Source: a virus
DNA length: 59,588 nt
Direction: 5' to 3' (one strand)
IMG/VR virus record: IMGVR_UViG_3300022841_000019
Location: 1-59,588 of that record
In this document: positions 29,345 through 37,471 of the stretch, one piece after another
Layout of the letters: each line of letters opens with the position of its first letter
How positions within the stretch are numbered: position 1 is the stretch's first letter
Made by a program: the position numbers and the translations under genes
The notes under the pieces: model-generated
Told to the model about the DNA's origin: nothing
What the model saw: only the letters and a program-made list of their open reading frames with translations
Databases searched by the model: none

Positions 29345-31096
29345 TTAGCCATCACAACTTATACAATCCTCGCTCATAGCAGCAGCTGCGATATCGCCAC
29401 GTAAAACGCTTTCTGTTCTAGTGTAATATAAAGTTTTAACACCTTTTTTCCAGGCTTCCATGTGAACTTTGTTGATCCATTTTGGCGTAGCTTCACTAGG
29501 AAAAGCAAGGTTTAAACTAACGGATTGATCAATATACTGTTGGCGTATTCCAGCTTGATTAACTAATTCCAATTGGTTAATCTCTTTGAAAGTTCGATAC
29601 ACTTCTTTAGCGGGGATAGAATGCATACCCACAGTAACATCGTCAAGCTCCATAATATCCTCAACAGAGCCTCCGTCAGCCAGTATTTTATTCCAGATTT
29701 TTTCATTGTTTATTTTGTGTTTTTTTAATAATTTAACTAATGTAGGGTTTTTACGTATAAAAGTTCCTTTTGCTGACTGTTCGGTAAAAACATTCGCGGC
29801 CCAAGGTTCTACTCCTGGTGAAACATTCCCGCTAAGCTTACTATTACTAACGGTAGGAGCAATAGCGCGAAGATGAGTATTACGCATACCTGTACCAACA
29901 CACCAAAGAGGTTCACCATATATCTCGGCAAGAGCCATTGAAGCGCGTTCGCTTTCGATTTTAATTTGCGAAAAAATCTTCCTAGTTTCAAACTGAGCCA
30001 GTAAACCTTCAAAGGGAATTCCTTTTTCTTGGAGATACGTGTGCCATCCAAGAACTCCCAATCCCAATGCTCTCCCTTTCTGGGCGGAACGAATCGAATT
30101 CTCGAAGCCTCGTAACCCTTTGGCTCGTTGAATAAATTCTTCCATAACTCCATCAAGAAAGTAGATAGAGTCATATATAAGGTTAGTGTCTTTCCATTCT
30201 TCATATTTTGCTAAATTTAATGATGATAAACAACAAACAAAGCTGTGATTTTCATCGGTGTGTAATGTGATTTCAGAACATATGTTAGTCATATGAACTT
30301 TTAATCCGTTGTGTTTATATGCTTGAGGATTCGCTTTGTTAACGTTTCCCTTAAACATAATGTATGGTTCACCAGTTGCTTTTCTTTTTCTAAGAAGTTT
30401 GCTCCATCTAGTTCTTGCCTCTGCGTCACCGGATTCCAGTCTACGCATAAACTTATCTCCAACAACAGCGCATTGGTGAAGATTAAGCGACTGTCTATTG
30501 ACATCTCCCTTAGGTTCTCTGATTTCAAGCCAGTCTTCGAAATCGTCATGCTCGATATTAATATTAATCGAAGCAGCTCCTCGTCTAACTGATCCTTGAT
30601 TAGTGGCCAAGATAGTTGAATCGTAGATTTTACAAAATGGTACGACTCCATCTGATGTTCCATTGCCTGTTATTTTAGTTCCAGCGGCTCTAATTTGATT
30701 TATACCGATACCAACTCCACCGCCGTGTTTAGCGAGTAGCATCATCTCTAGATTTTTAGTTCCGATATCTTGTATCGAATCAGCAACGTCAATACCAAAA
30801 CAACTAATAGGTAAGCCGCGATCAGTCCCAGTGTTTGAGAGTACAGGACTAGCAAGGCACAACCAACCATTCCAGATATAATCGAAAAACTTATTAGCCA
30901 TTTCAGGTTTATATAATCTTTTAGCAACCGCTTCAGCGACTCTACGGTATGCTTCTTTGGGCGTTTCTCCGTTATGTAGATATCCCCCGGATATTGTCTT
31001 CTTGTATACGTCGTTATCACCCCACGTTGGAAAATCTTCTCCCTTGATCCAGTTCGGGTCCCATCCTGATTTATTCTTGATTTCATTTCCAGTCAT
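29345..31096 (-). CDS. nrdA: Class I ribonucleoside-diphosphate reductase, large subunit
   Basis: NrdA reduces ribonucleoside diphosphates to deoxy forms, with NrdB supplying the radical. The 583-residue protein keeps the key residues: Cys99 (SCFG) and Cys289 (CCLSSLNL) as the redox pair, Asn271-Ile-Cys273-Ser-Glu275 as the radical and acid/base site, Tyr557-Tyr558 for radical transfer, and a C-terminal CISC pair (578, 581) for re-reduction. It is shorter than E. coli NrdA (about 760) and lacks the N-terminal ATP-cone, so dATP inhibition through that domain is not expected. It is last in the minus-strand operon, downstream of nrdB and small ORFs. Confidence 0.97.
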   Translation of the reverse strand: MTGNEIKNKSGWDPNWIKGEDFPTWGDNDVYKKTISGGYLHNGETPKEAYRRVAEAVAKRLYKPEMANKFFDYIWNGWLCLASPVLSNTGTDRGLPISCFGIDVADSIQDIGTKNLEMMLLAKHGGGVGIGINQIRAAGTKITGNGTSDGVVPFCKIYDSTILATNQGSVRRGAASININIEHDDFEDWLEIREPKGDVNRQSLNLHQCAVVGDKFMRRLESGDAEARTRWSKLLRKRKATGEPYIMFKGNVNKANPQAYKHNGLKVHMTNICSEITLHTDENHSFVCCLSSLNLAKYEEWKDTNLIYDSIYFLDGVMEEFIQRAKGLRGFENSIRSAQKGRALGLGVLGWHTYLQEKGIPFEGLLAQFETRKIFSQIKIESERASMALAEIYGEPLWCVGTGMRNTHLRAIAPTVSNSKLSGNVSPGVEPWAANVFTEQSAKGTFIRKNPTLVKLLKKHKINNEKIWNKILADGGSVEDIMELDDVTVGMHSIPAKEVYRTFKEINQLELVNQAGIRQQYIDQSVSLNLAFPSEATPKWINKVHMEAWKKGVKTLYYTRTESVLRGDIAAAAMSEDCISCDG

Positions 31097-31223
31097 TATT
31101 TATTTTTTGTATTTCATTCATTATTTCCTTATCTACCTCTAAGTCTAAAGACTCATCTCTATTTAATATCCACATATCTCCTTCCCACCTTAATAAACCA
31201 GGCGTAAAATCATTAGTGTCCAT
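31083..31223 (-). CDS. Small unknown protein between nrdA and nrdB
   Basis: The ATG at 31223 opens 46 codons (start MDTNDFTPGLLRWEG) that overlap the nrdA start by 14 bases. The acidic, Trp-containing peptide fills an otherwise empty gap and ends in typical operon overlap, which supports coding. The function is unknown. Confidence 0.55.
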   Translation of the reverse strand: MDTNDFTPGLLRWEGDMWILNRDESLDLEVDKEIMNEIQKINNDWK

Positions 31224-31224
31224 A

Positions 31225-31449
31225 TTATATTTCTAGCTTTTTGTTTTCAACTTCATCAATCTCTTTAGCTTTATTTGTGATAGCTTTTATAGCTTTATCA
31301 TAACCAGGCATTAACTTAACAGTTTCAAGCGTACCTACAGCTAAATCTCTAAGATGTGAGTTTTCATTTAATAATCTCTGCACTACAGCTATTAGTGCTT
31401 GTGTTTTTTTATCTTGTAGATCAGATCTACTTTGTTTTAATTTAGTCAT
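31225..31449 (-). CDS. Small helical unknown protein
   Basis: This 74-residue, charged, mostly helical protein (MTKLKQSRSDLQDKKTQALI at the start) is encoded between nrdB and nrdA. It sits one base from the next small ORF, as part of the RNR operon. A regulator of reductase is imaginable, but nothing in the sequence supports it. Confidence 0.65.
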   Translation of the reverse strand: MTKLKQSRSDLQDKKTQALIAVVQRLLNENSHLRDLAVGTLETVKLMPGYDKAIKAITNKAKEIDEVENKKLEI

Positions 31450-31507
31450 TTATTATTAATTTAAGTGTTTATATATTTCTTCATTCGAGACGGGTCTGAC
31501 ATTATAT

Positions 31508-32476
31508 TTACCATATATTATCGTAGTCTTCATTTTCCCCAGCTTTTGAATAATCTGTCGACCTAATAGCGAAAAAATCAGTATGAGTGACCCCCCCGGT
31601 AAGATGATAGAACCAATTAAGATTATTTGCTGCTTTAACGTCATAAGCGAAATAGTTTCCAAGGTCGACATAACCCAATTCCACAAGTTTTTCATTTGTT
31701 CTCTTCTTTATAAAGTGTTTAAGGTCGTTTGATGAGATACCTTCTATGTCACCCATTTCAAACATTTTGTCAATATAATTTGTTTCTAGTTTTACCATTG
31801 CCTCTGCAGATGTTATAATATCCTCTCTACAAAGATTTAGTAATTGATTATCTTCTTCACACATATGTCTAAACAATTGACAACCCATTTTACTATGAAG
31901 AGATTCATCTCTCACAGACCATTTCATCTGTTGTCCGATACCCTTAAGTAAATTACGCAACTGAAAAGAATACAGAACTGCAAAAGCGGAATAGAGAGAT
32001 ACGCCCTCAGCGAAGGCTGAAAAGACAGCCAAAGATTTAGCGATACCAGTGCGGCTTGTACCACTATATGCAACCAGGTTATTAAACCTTTCAGCAGTTG
32101 CTGGTTCGTGTAAAAAAGCCTCATAGTCTTCTAATTTTAATGTTTCGTTTAAATAACTGTAAGCTACCGCGTGGACTGTTTCTTGTGATCCAAACATCAT
32201 AGCCATTTGTTGTATCTCGTGTTTAGGGAACCAACTAACAACTTTCTGGGTCCAGTAATCCGACACTGCACATTCTGTTTGAGCAAAGCCAAGAAGTATA
32301 TTCCCAACTAAGTTTTTTTCTTTTTCATCTAGCTTTTCATTCCAGTCTTTGATATCGCTTTGCATTGATATCTCTGTGTGTAACCAAAAAGCCTGAGCTT
32401 GTTTAAGCCAACCTTCAGTGTAATACTCTGGGTGCTCAAAGGGTTTGTAAGCAACTCGTGGTGTAAATAATGACAT
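31508..32476 (-). CDS. nrdB: Class Ia ribonucleotide reductase, small (radical) subunit
   Basis: This 322-residue di-iron protein generates the tyrosyl radical for NrdA. Metal ligands are visible at Glu35 (TEIS, in place of Asp), Glu99 and His102 (ETVH), Glu157 (AEGVS), Glu191 and His194 (ESLH). Tyr106, seven residues after Glu99, is the radical Tyr, marking class Ia/Ib chemistry rather than the Tyr-less class Ic. The C-terminus NEDYDNIW is the kind of acidic, aromatic tail that docks on NrdA. Length fits the family. Confidence 0.97.
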   Translation of the reverse strand: MSLFTPRVAYKPFEHPEYYTEGWLKQAQAFWLHTEISMQSDIKDWNEKLDEKEKNLVGNILLGFAQTECAVSDYWTQKVVSWFPKHEIQQMAMMFGSQETVHAVAYSYLNETLKLEDYEAFLHEPATAERFNNLVAYSGTSRTGIAKSLAVFSAFAEGVSLYSAFAVLYSFQLRNLLKGIGQQMKWSVRDESLHSKMGCQLFRHMCEEDNQLLNLCREDIITSAEAMVKLETNYIDKMFEMGDIEGISSNDLKHFIKKRTNEKLVELGYVDLGNYFAYDVKAANNLNWFYHLTGGVTHTDFFAIRSTDYSKAGENEDYDNIW

Positions 32477-32479
32477 ATT

Positions 32480-32635
32480 TTATTTATTTATTTTATTAGT
32501 GATTTTGTACTTACCAACCAATTCTTGGTAATCTATTTTCTCTCCTGTGCAACTATTAAATATTATTATAACCTCGTTTTTAAAGAAGTTTGTTAGAAAC
32601 TCTTCAAAAGCTACTCTCTCATCAAATAATCCCAT
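32480..32635 (-). CDS. Small unknown protein upstream of nrdB
   Basis: A 51-codon ORF (MGLFDERVAFEEFLTNFF at the start) ends three bases before the nrdB ATG. It has a hydrophobic/aromatic first half and a basic tail. The tight spacing and lack of overlap with other genes support real coding. The function is unknown. Confidence 0.55.
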   Translation of the reverse strand: MGLFDERVAFEEFLTNFFKNEVIIIFNSCTGEKIDYQELVGKYKITNKINK

Positions 32636-32638
32636 ATG

Positions 32639-32719
32639 TTATCTATATTGTTTATACCATTTTAAACCTAATTTTATGGATATGAAAATCCATAGTATTA
32701 TAATTGTTATTTCTATCAT
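32639..32719 (-). CDS. Single-span membrane microprotein
   Basis: A 26-codon ORF encodes MIEITIIILWIFISIKLGLK plus a short basic end: one transmembrane helix with an inside-positive tail. It ends three bases before the next ORF. It is too short to be certain, but the clean membrane pattern and operon spacing are suggestive. Confidence 0.4.
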   Translation of the reverse strand: MIEITIIILWIFISIKLGLKWYKQYR

Positions 32720-32743
32720 TTAGCTTATTAAAAGTTATACTTT

Positions 32744-32782
32744 GTAGCAACATAGTGATGTTTAAAGTCACTATGTTACTAT
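32744..32782 (-). terminator. Long hairpin in the minus-strand transcript
   Basis: GTAGCAACATAGTGA pairs with TCACTATGTTACTAT (13 of 15 positions) around a 9-nt loop. It lies between two small genes. The minus-strand side lacks a clean U-run, so this may be an attenuator, RNA-processing site or weak terminator ahead of nrdB. Confidence 0.5.
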
Positions 32783-32795
32783 GAAAGGTAACTAT

Positions 32796-32963
32796 TTATT
32801 CTATTAAGTATGTTACTGTTTGTAATTCATTTTCCCATGCGGATATATAAGCTAACATATCTCCTTTTGTAGTAGATTTGCTAACGTTTTTCATATCACT
32901 AAGTACATTACCTACGTACATTTTAGCGAGCTCCACTTTAGATTCGTATTCTTCAGGGGTCAT
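32796..32963 (-). CDS. Small unknown protein
   Basis: A 55-codon ORF (MTPEEYESKVELAKMYVGNV at the start) is probably helical, acidic at first and neutral later. Its ATG overlaps the stop of the upstream small gene as ATGA, a sign of translational coupling. The function is unknown. Confidence 0.6.
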   Translation of the reverse strand: MTPEEYESKVELAKMYVGNVLSDMKNVSKSTTKGDMLAYISAWENELQTVTYLIE

Positions 32964-33130
32964 TTATAAATGGTTAAAGCAATATCAAAGAACGGTATGT
33001 ATAGCACATGGATAGTGTAGTCATGCTCGGGATAACTTCTAATACCAATACACACCCCTGGGTATGAGCCTACCTCAATTGACCAAGCTACTTCATTTTG
33101 TTCGTTTTCTTCGTTTTCTTCTATAAACAT
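32960..33130 (-). CDS. Small unknown protein
   Basis: A 56-codon ORF has a Glu/Asn-rich N-terminus (MFIEENEENEQNEVAW) then a beta-like part (YPGVCIGIRSYPEHDYTIHV). It overlaps the downstream gene by ATGA and the upstream gene by 10 bases. The composition is protein-like, with ordered hydrophobic strands. The function is unknown. Confidence 0.6.
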   Translation of the reverse strand: MFIEENEENEQNEVAWSIEVGSYPGVCIGIRSYPEHDYTIHVLYIPFFDIALTIYK

Positions 33131-33291
33131 TGTATTCCGTATTTATCTTGTTGTTTAACTAATTCCTTGTATTTTACTATACCCTTTGTTTCCCAGCTCC
33201 ATTTTATGAACCTCTCTATTTGTCGCTCAGCATATTTTTGCTCAGCTAACCTTTTCTTTTCAAAAGGATTAATCTTACGGTCTCGTTGCAT
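33121..33291 (-). CDS. Small basic helical protein
   Basis: A 56-codon ORF (MQRDRKINPFEKKRLAEQKY at the start) is rich in Lys, Arg and Glu, with a helical pattern and a Trp-Ser-Trp. It overlaps the end of the nuclease gene by 46 bases and the next ORF by 10. It may bind nucleic acid given its charge, but this is only a guess. Confidence 0.5.
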   Translation of the reverse strand: MQRDRKINPFEKKRLAEQKYAERQIERFIKWSWETKGIVKYKELVKQQDKYGIQCL

Positions 33292-33704
33292 TCAGCTTGA
33301 CTTTGTGGTTTATATAAGGTTACACCAGGAAACTCATTAACTATTAATAGTTTAAACAACTTCCATCTCATAGGAAAGCTATCATTAGCTCTTCCTTTTG
33401 TTTCAATTATAAAGTCCTCACCAATAAAATCTGGCGTATACTTAATAGGTAGTATTCTTTTACCTCCTCTATTAATGTAATCACCTTTTCCATTAGCTTG
33501 TCTTTCGTACACTTCGTTCTCGAAATGAAACCCACTAAGCAGAACAAAAGTTTCTCCTTCGTATTTAGACTTTATTTTAGCCTCTTTTAAAGCCATGTAC
33601 ATATGCTTTTCAAGACCCGAAGCAAAGTCGATACCATCAAATGATACCTTCTTTGCTCTAACTGGACCTTTTTTAGCGCTACCTCTTTTATAAGGCTTCT
33701 GCAT
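33246..33704 (-). CDS. PD-(D/E)XK nuclease, endonuclease I-like
   Basis: I start the gene at 33704 (MQKPYKRGSAKKGPV), since the longer frame from 33767 runs deep into the preceding gene. The 152-residue protein has a helical LEKHMYMALKEA segment, then YTPDFIGEDFIIETKGR, which supplies the Asp and the E-x-K of the PD-(D/E)XK fold. This arrangement and size fit T7 endonuclease I-type junction resolvases that debranch replicating DNA. Restriction-like nucleases of other roles share the motif, so substrate is inferred from the replication context. Confidence 0.72.
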   Translation of the reverse strand: MQKPYKRGSAKKGPVRAKKVSFDGIDFASGLEKHMYMALKEAKIKSKYEGETFVLLSGFHFENEVYERQANGKGDYINRGGKRILPIKYTPDFIGEDFIIETKGRANDSFPMRWKLFKLLIVNEFPGVTLYKPQSQAECNETVRLILLKRKG

Positions 33705-34032
33705 CTTTATTTTTTTTATCGTGACAACCACGGGGCTTCTTAACGTAGTGCTCCCCGTTGTTACCATTTTGAGCTATTATATTTATACGTTTAAGTTCTA
33801 TGTCTTCAGATAAATCAGACAACTCTTCTTTAGCTGCTTGAAGATAAAGTATTGCGTCCATTAACTCTTCTTGCACATCGTTTAGATACCCAAATAGGTT
33901 TTTATGACCACCGGTTCTTTCGCTATCTAACGTTCTACCGTATTTAGCAAAGCCCACGTTGGATCTTTCTACAAACTTATTAACTACCCGTCTAACGACT
34001 GGATCTCTAAATTCTATTTTCTCTATACTCAT
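33688..34032 (-). CDS. MazG/dUTPase-superfamily-like NTP pyrophosphohydrolase candidate
   Basis: This 114-residue protein has the pattern GFAKYGRTLD, then NLFGYLNDVQEELMDAILYL, recalling phage all-alpha NTP pyrophosphatase-like proteins with an E-E-x-x-D helix. Such enzymes remove pyrophosphate from dNTPs to adjust pools. The second metal-binding helix is not obvious. It lies beside a clear MazG-type gene. The C-terminal 30 residues are polar and low in structure. Confidence 0.5.
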   Translation of the reverse strand: MSIEKIEFRDPVVRRVVNKFVERSNVGFAKYGRTLDSERTGGHKNLFGYLNDVQEELMDAILYLQAAKEELSDLSEDIELKRINIIAQNGNNGEHYVKKPRGCHDKKNKDAEAL

Positions 34033-34033
34033 T

Positions 34034-34804
34034 TTATAATGTTTGTTTTACAAATGTTCCGTTAATCATCTCGCCTTTTCTACCTTTAATAACGTCATAA
34101 GCACTTGTGACGCAGTCTTCTATTCTTAGATTTTCTAAAGCAGCTAAGTTTGTTAAAACAACAACAATATCACCAATAGCATCTATAATCTCTGCTTTAT
34201 CATTCTTAAGCAAAGCCTCAGCTAGTTCGCCAGCTTCTTCCATTAGTTTTAGATATTGAGTTTTTGAATCACCTTTAGCGTATATACCTTTTTCTTTAGC
34301 CCAAGTCCTTATTAAATCATAAACGTTTCTTTCGTTTTCCTCATAGAAAGGTTTTTCACTCTTAAATTCATTGGCCATAGCCTTGTTATACACATATGAT
34401 CTACCACTGTTGTACATGGAAGTTTTAGCATTAGCTACTATTGATTTAATGTTGTCTTTTGTTATAGTGAATTCACCATGAGCCGTACTCCACTTTAAAC
34501 CCAAAGCATCTAGTAATCTGCCTTTTAATTTATTAAGTGGAACTGGAAATGTAGTTGTTTGTTCTGTTATGTTAATGTCCATTTTTTTGTTTTTATTGAT
34601 TAAATTTTTATAAGATTGTCGGTCTACTTTGTAGCCATAAGACTTTTGAAGTTCTATCTCCATAGTTGATATATAATCTATATCGTCGCTAGTAAGTAGA
34701 ACTTCGTATTCGTCTAAAGCGTAACCTTGTTGCTTCGTAACCCTGTTAATAAGATCACGTGTTACTCCTATTTTTTTACCGAATATGTGATAGATGTTGT
34801 ACAT
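34034..34804 (-). CDS. GIY-YIG-like N-terminal domain fused to MazG-type pyrophosphohydrolase
   Basis: I use the ATG at 34804 (MYNIYHIFGKKIGVTRDLIN), because it gives a clean domain start and leaves the upstream gene intact. The 256-residue protein has an N-terminal YxIYHIFGKKIGVT-x-DLxxRV stretch like the first half of GIY-YIG nucleases (residues 1-75), a linker, then a MazG-like helical bundle with KLMEEAGELAEAL and DAIGDIVVVL metal-binding helices (about 180-220). MazG domains hydrolyse NTPs or dNTPs to monophosphates. The GIY-YIG part seems truncated, so it may bind DNA without cutting. Confidence 0.72.
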   Translation of the reverse strand: MYNIYHIFGKKIGVTRDLINRVTKQQGYALDEYEVLLTSDDIDYISTMEIELQKSYGYKVDRQSYKNLINKNKKMDINITEQTTTFPVPLNKLKGRLLDALGLKWSTAHGEFTITKDNIKSIVANAKTSMYNSGRSYVYNKAMANEFKSEKPFYEENERNVYDLIRTWAKEKGIYAKGDSKTQYLKLMEEAGELAEALLKNDKAEIIDAIGDIVVVLTNLAALENLRIEDCVTSAYDVIKGRKGEMINGTFVKQTL

Positions 34805-34808
34805 TTTA

Positions 34809-35450
34809 TTATATTTTATCGTTATACAAATGCAAGTTATGCGCGTGGTGATAATACGTACCAACGTTGAAACCTGTCATCTTAGACATTAAAACCTGTA
34901 GACGTGAAAAACAATACTGATCAATACAGAAACCGTACCAGAGGTCATTAGAACGCATATAGACTGACATATTTAGTTTGTTATCTACAACCGTGAACTG
35001 AACAGCATAAGTACAAGGCGTGTCGTTAGTGTATTTGTCATGCTCTTTACCATCGTAAATACTAATAGTTGCTTGTCTAGTGCTTGGGTTTTGTCTCAGT
35101 TTTTTAGCTACGTAACCTATTTGATCGTTTCTCATCCATTGATATCCATAATTAGAATTAACATCACCAAATTCATCGGCCATACGTTTCCATATAGGAG
35201 GTATTTTACCGTATATTTCTCCAAGCTTCTTTATATTAGGATCACCAGATACATACCAGGCCCATTCTGCTTTCGCGTAGTCTATATTGAATTTACGCTC
35301 AACGTTATGTATAGCATTATCCATTGGGTTTTCTAATGTAAATCCTACATTGAATAAAGCCTTAGTGTTACTAAAATTAACACCATCAGTAATAATCTTG
35401 TCGTGAAAGTACTCATACGCTTCGTTTGCATTTTTAAACTTTGTTTTCAT
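34809..35450 (-). CDS. Thymidylate-synthase-fold enzyme, candidate dCMP hydroxymethylase
   Basis: From the ATG at 35450 the protein is 213 residues. It carries the TS signature order: YGYQWMRNDQ (101-110), NPSTRQ (121-126), nucleophile Cys146 in DTPCTYAVQF, then RSNDLWYGF (166-174). At position 177, where TS has the Asn that reads dUMP, the sequence has Asp (FCIDQY). Asp there is the known mark of dCMP-specific members such as T4 gp42. So it may make 5-hydroxymethyl-dCMP for modified DNA rather than dTMP. It is shorter than canonical TS (about 264), and no glucosyltransferase or dCTPase is evident nearby. Confidence 0.75.
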   Translation of the reverse strand: MKTKFKNANEAYEYFHDKIITDGVNFSNTKALFNVGFTLENPMDNAIHNVERKFNIDYAKAEWAWYVSGDPNIKKLGEIYGKIPPIWKRMADEFGDVNSNYGYQWMRNDQIGYVAKKLRQNPSTRQATISIYDGKEHDKYTNDTPCTYAVQFTVVDNKLNMSVYMRSNDLWYGFCIDQYCFSRLQVLMSKMTGFNVGTYYHHAHNLHLYNDKI

Positions 35451-35688
35451 ATTTATTAAAATAATATTTATAGTATTCGTACATTTTAGGCCATACACTA
35501 CCTTTGATATATGTTTTAGGGTCTTTATTACTTACCCCTTTGTTTTTAATAACCATACCCCATCTACCTTCAGATATAGCGAAAGGGCTAATAAGTATAT
35601 CGTTACGCATACACCACAACCAGGCTTCAGTATCTGTTTTGTTAGGGGTGTAATCACCCATATCAAAAGGACTTTTTCTAGCTGCCAT
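35434..35688 (-). CDS. Small unknown protein
   Basis: I choose the ATG at 35688 (MAARKSPFDMGDYTP), which sits three bases past the primase stop. The 84-residue protein has several Trp and Tyr residues and a basic C-terminus (YEYYKYYFNKYENKV). It overlaps the TS-fold gene by 17 bases, consistent with coupling. No domain was recognised. Confidence 0.6.
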   Translation of the reverse strand: MAARKSPFDMGDYTPNKTDTEAWLWCMRNDILISPFAISEGRWGMVIKNKGVSNKDPKTYIKGSVWPKMYEYYKYYFNKYENKV

Positions 35689-35690
35689 AC

Positions 35691-37412
35691 CTACTCCCAA
35701 GGCATTTTATCACCACTTATATCTAGTTGTTGGTGAGGTATAAAACAACCTGAGGCTGGCTCCCATTTAAAATGAGACTCAGCGCCATTTTCGCCTAAGT
35801 TTTGAAACTTAACTTTCAAGACTTTAGCTTTAACTGTTTTCTTGTCATAATCCCTGTGAACTAATATACCATGGTAACTAGCATCATACCACTCTCCTCC
35901 TCCTTTAATGTTGTACATAGTTGGTTCTTCTATTTTACCGTCTTTGTCTTTATACATTTTAGTTGGATGAGCTACAATAAAGACTAACACATCATACTTT
36001 TTAGCAAATATCTCTATCTTAGCTAAGTACTCCATAGTGTACCTATTCACATCGTCAGAACCACCAACGTCTCTAACTTTATTAAATGGATCAATAACTA
36101 AACACTTAATACCTTTACGTTTAACAAGCTCAGCTCCTTTACGTAGAACCGAGTCTAATGTGTAACGCTCCATATCTATGTGAAAGAAATTAGAGTTACA
36201 ATGATCTGCTATTTGATTCCATCGATCACCACCAATATCATCTTTAGTTGGCATACCTTGCCAAACTTTACGCATTAACTTATGAGCGTGTAAATAAGTC
36301 GGTTGATTCTCTGGTGAAGCAAACGCCGTTTTCCAGCCGTAATTAGCATTATACCCAACAACCATTTGGTCGACAAAATCACTTTTTCCGGAAGACGGAA
36401 TACCAGTAACAGTAATGAATTGACCAGTGTAAGTTGAAAATATACTATCAAAATGCTCAAGACCAACTTGAAATCCTGGCTTGAACCCGTTACGAACAAA
36501 GTCGGTAATCTCTCCTTCAATATCTCTGAAAGTCGTAACATTCTCCATAGGTACCGGCTTTGCGCTTGATACTCTTTCTGATAACTTTTCTTTTCCATAT
36601 TTAATTAAGTATTCGTTAGCATCTTTACAGTCTTCAAAGGTAGCTATGTAACAAACTTCAGACCCTAGTCTACGTATTAATTCTGCTTGCAAAGCCTGAC
36701 CAGCTTCATCTGAGTCGCATGCTAAAATAATTTTATCTTTGCCTTCAAAATAATCAATACAGTTATCTAAGTAATCTAAATTGTTAGAGTTCAACGTAGC
36801 TCCATTAGGAACTGATATAACGTTTTTTACACCGGCCTCATGTAAAGCTAATACATCCATCTCGCCTTCAACTATAATACAGTGATCAAAACCAACTATA
36901 CTATTTATATTGTAAAATACTTTTTCAGCTCCTTTATATAGCTTAAAGTTTTTTCTACCATCACGGTATTTAACATTTACTAATTGATCACCTATTATAT
37001 AATTAAACTTTATAACGTTCTCTGTCTTCTGAGTCTGTGGCATCCATTCAGGGCCTTCAGAAACATTAAGATCTTTGAGCGTTTGTTCAGATATACCTCT
37101 AACATTAAACCAATCAACTACCTTAGAACTAGGAGGCTTAATGGATTTTAAAGCTTCAACATCTGGTCTTATGTAAACTTTTTCAGATTCACCTTTACGC
37201 TTGTAAGTATTCAATTGAAAACTTGTATTGCAATTGTGACATGTGCCTAAACCTCTCTGCCAATCGTAAGAAGCACATTGTGCTTTTTGATTTTTAGCTT
37301 TTCTATCAGACGAACAGAGGGGACAAACTCCTTGTTTCTTCCCCTCTTCTAATTTGTGAATATTAAATTCATCTATCTGAAAGCCATTAACTTCCGTATG
37401 TTCTACTTGCAT
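35691..37412 (-). CDS. Bifunctional primase-helicase (T7 gp4 type)
   Basis: This 573-residue replication protein primes and unwinds DNA. The N-terminal zinc-binding domain has C30-P-L-C33 and C58-H-N-C61. The TOPRIM primase core has IIVEGEMDVLALHEAG (about 180-195) and LACDSDEAGQAL. A RecA-like DnaB/gp4 helicase follows, with Walker A GIPSSGKS at 337-344 and a Walker B CLVIDPFN. Length equals T7 gp4 (566). The neighbouring SSB and recombination genes form a compact replication module. No separate DNA polymerase gene was recognised in this window. Confidence 0.93.
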   Translation of the reverse strand: MQVEHTEVNGFQIDEFNIHKLEEGKKQGVCPLCSSDRKAKNQKAQCASYDWQRGLGTCHNCNTSFQLNTYKRKGESEKVYIRPDVEALKSIKPPSSKVVDWFNVRGISEQTLKDLNVSEGPEWMPQTQKTENVIKFNYIIGDQLVNVKYRDGRKNFKLYKGAEKVFYNINSIVGFDHCIIVEGEMDVLALHEAGVKNVISVPNGATLNSNNLDYLDNCIDYFEGKDKIILACDSDEAGQALQAELIRRLGSEVCYIATFEDCKDANEYLIKYGKEKLSERVSSAKPVPMENVTTFRDIEGEITDFVRNGFKPGFQVGLEHFDSIFSTYTGQFITVTGIPSSGKSDFVDQMVVGYNANYGWKTAFASPENQPTYLHAHKLMRKVWQGMPTKDDIGGDRWNQIADHCNSNFFHIDMERYTLDSVLRKGAELVKRKGIKCLVIDPFNKVRDVGGSDDVNRYTMEYLAKIEIFAKKYDVLVFIVAHPTKMYKDKDGKIEEPTMYNIKGGGEWYDASYHGILVHRDYDKKTVKAKVLKVKFQNLGENGAESHFKWEPASGCFIPHQQLDISGDKMPWE

Positions 37413-37452
37413 TATATCTAATTGAATATGATTTGTTAATATTTCAGTGTTT

Positions 37453-37470
37453 TATATTCATTTGAATATA
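37453..37470. promoter_or_regulatory. Inverted repeat between SSB and primase-helicase
   Basis: TATATTCA and TGAATATA form perfect 8-bp arms separated by TT. A further TATTCAA occurs near 37425 just before the primase start. Clustering of TATTCA elements in a short intergenic gap suggests an operator or promoter element controlling the primase gene. Confidence 0.4.
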
Positions 37471-37471
37471 A

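Noticed and set aside
29586-29876. Plus-strand ORF inside nrdA
   Set aside because: It is antisense to conserved nrdA codons; a shadow.
31456-31695. 79-codon minus-strand ORF overlapping the end of nrdB
   Set aside because: It is the out-of-frame shadow of nrdB codons; the hydrophobic part comes from nrdB sequence read in another frame.
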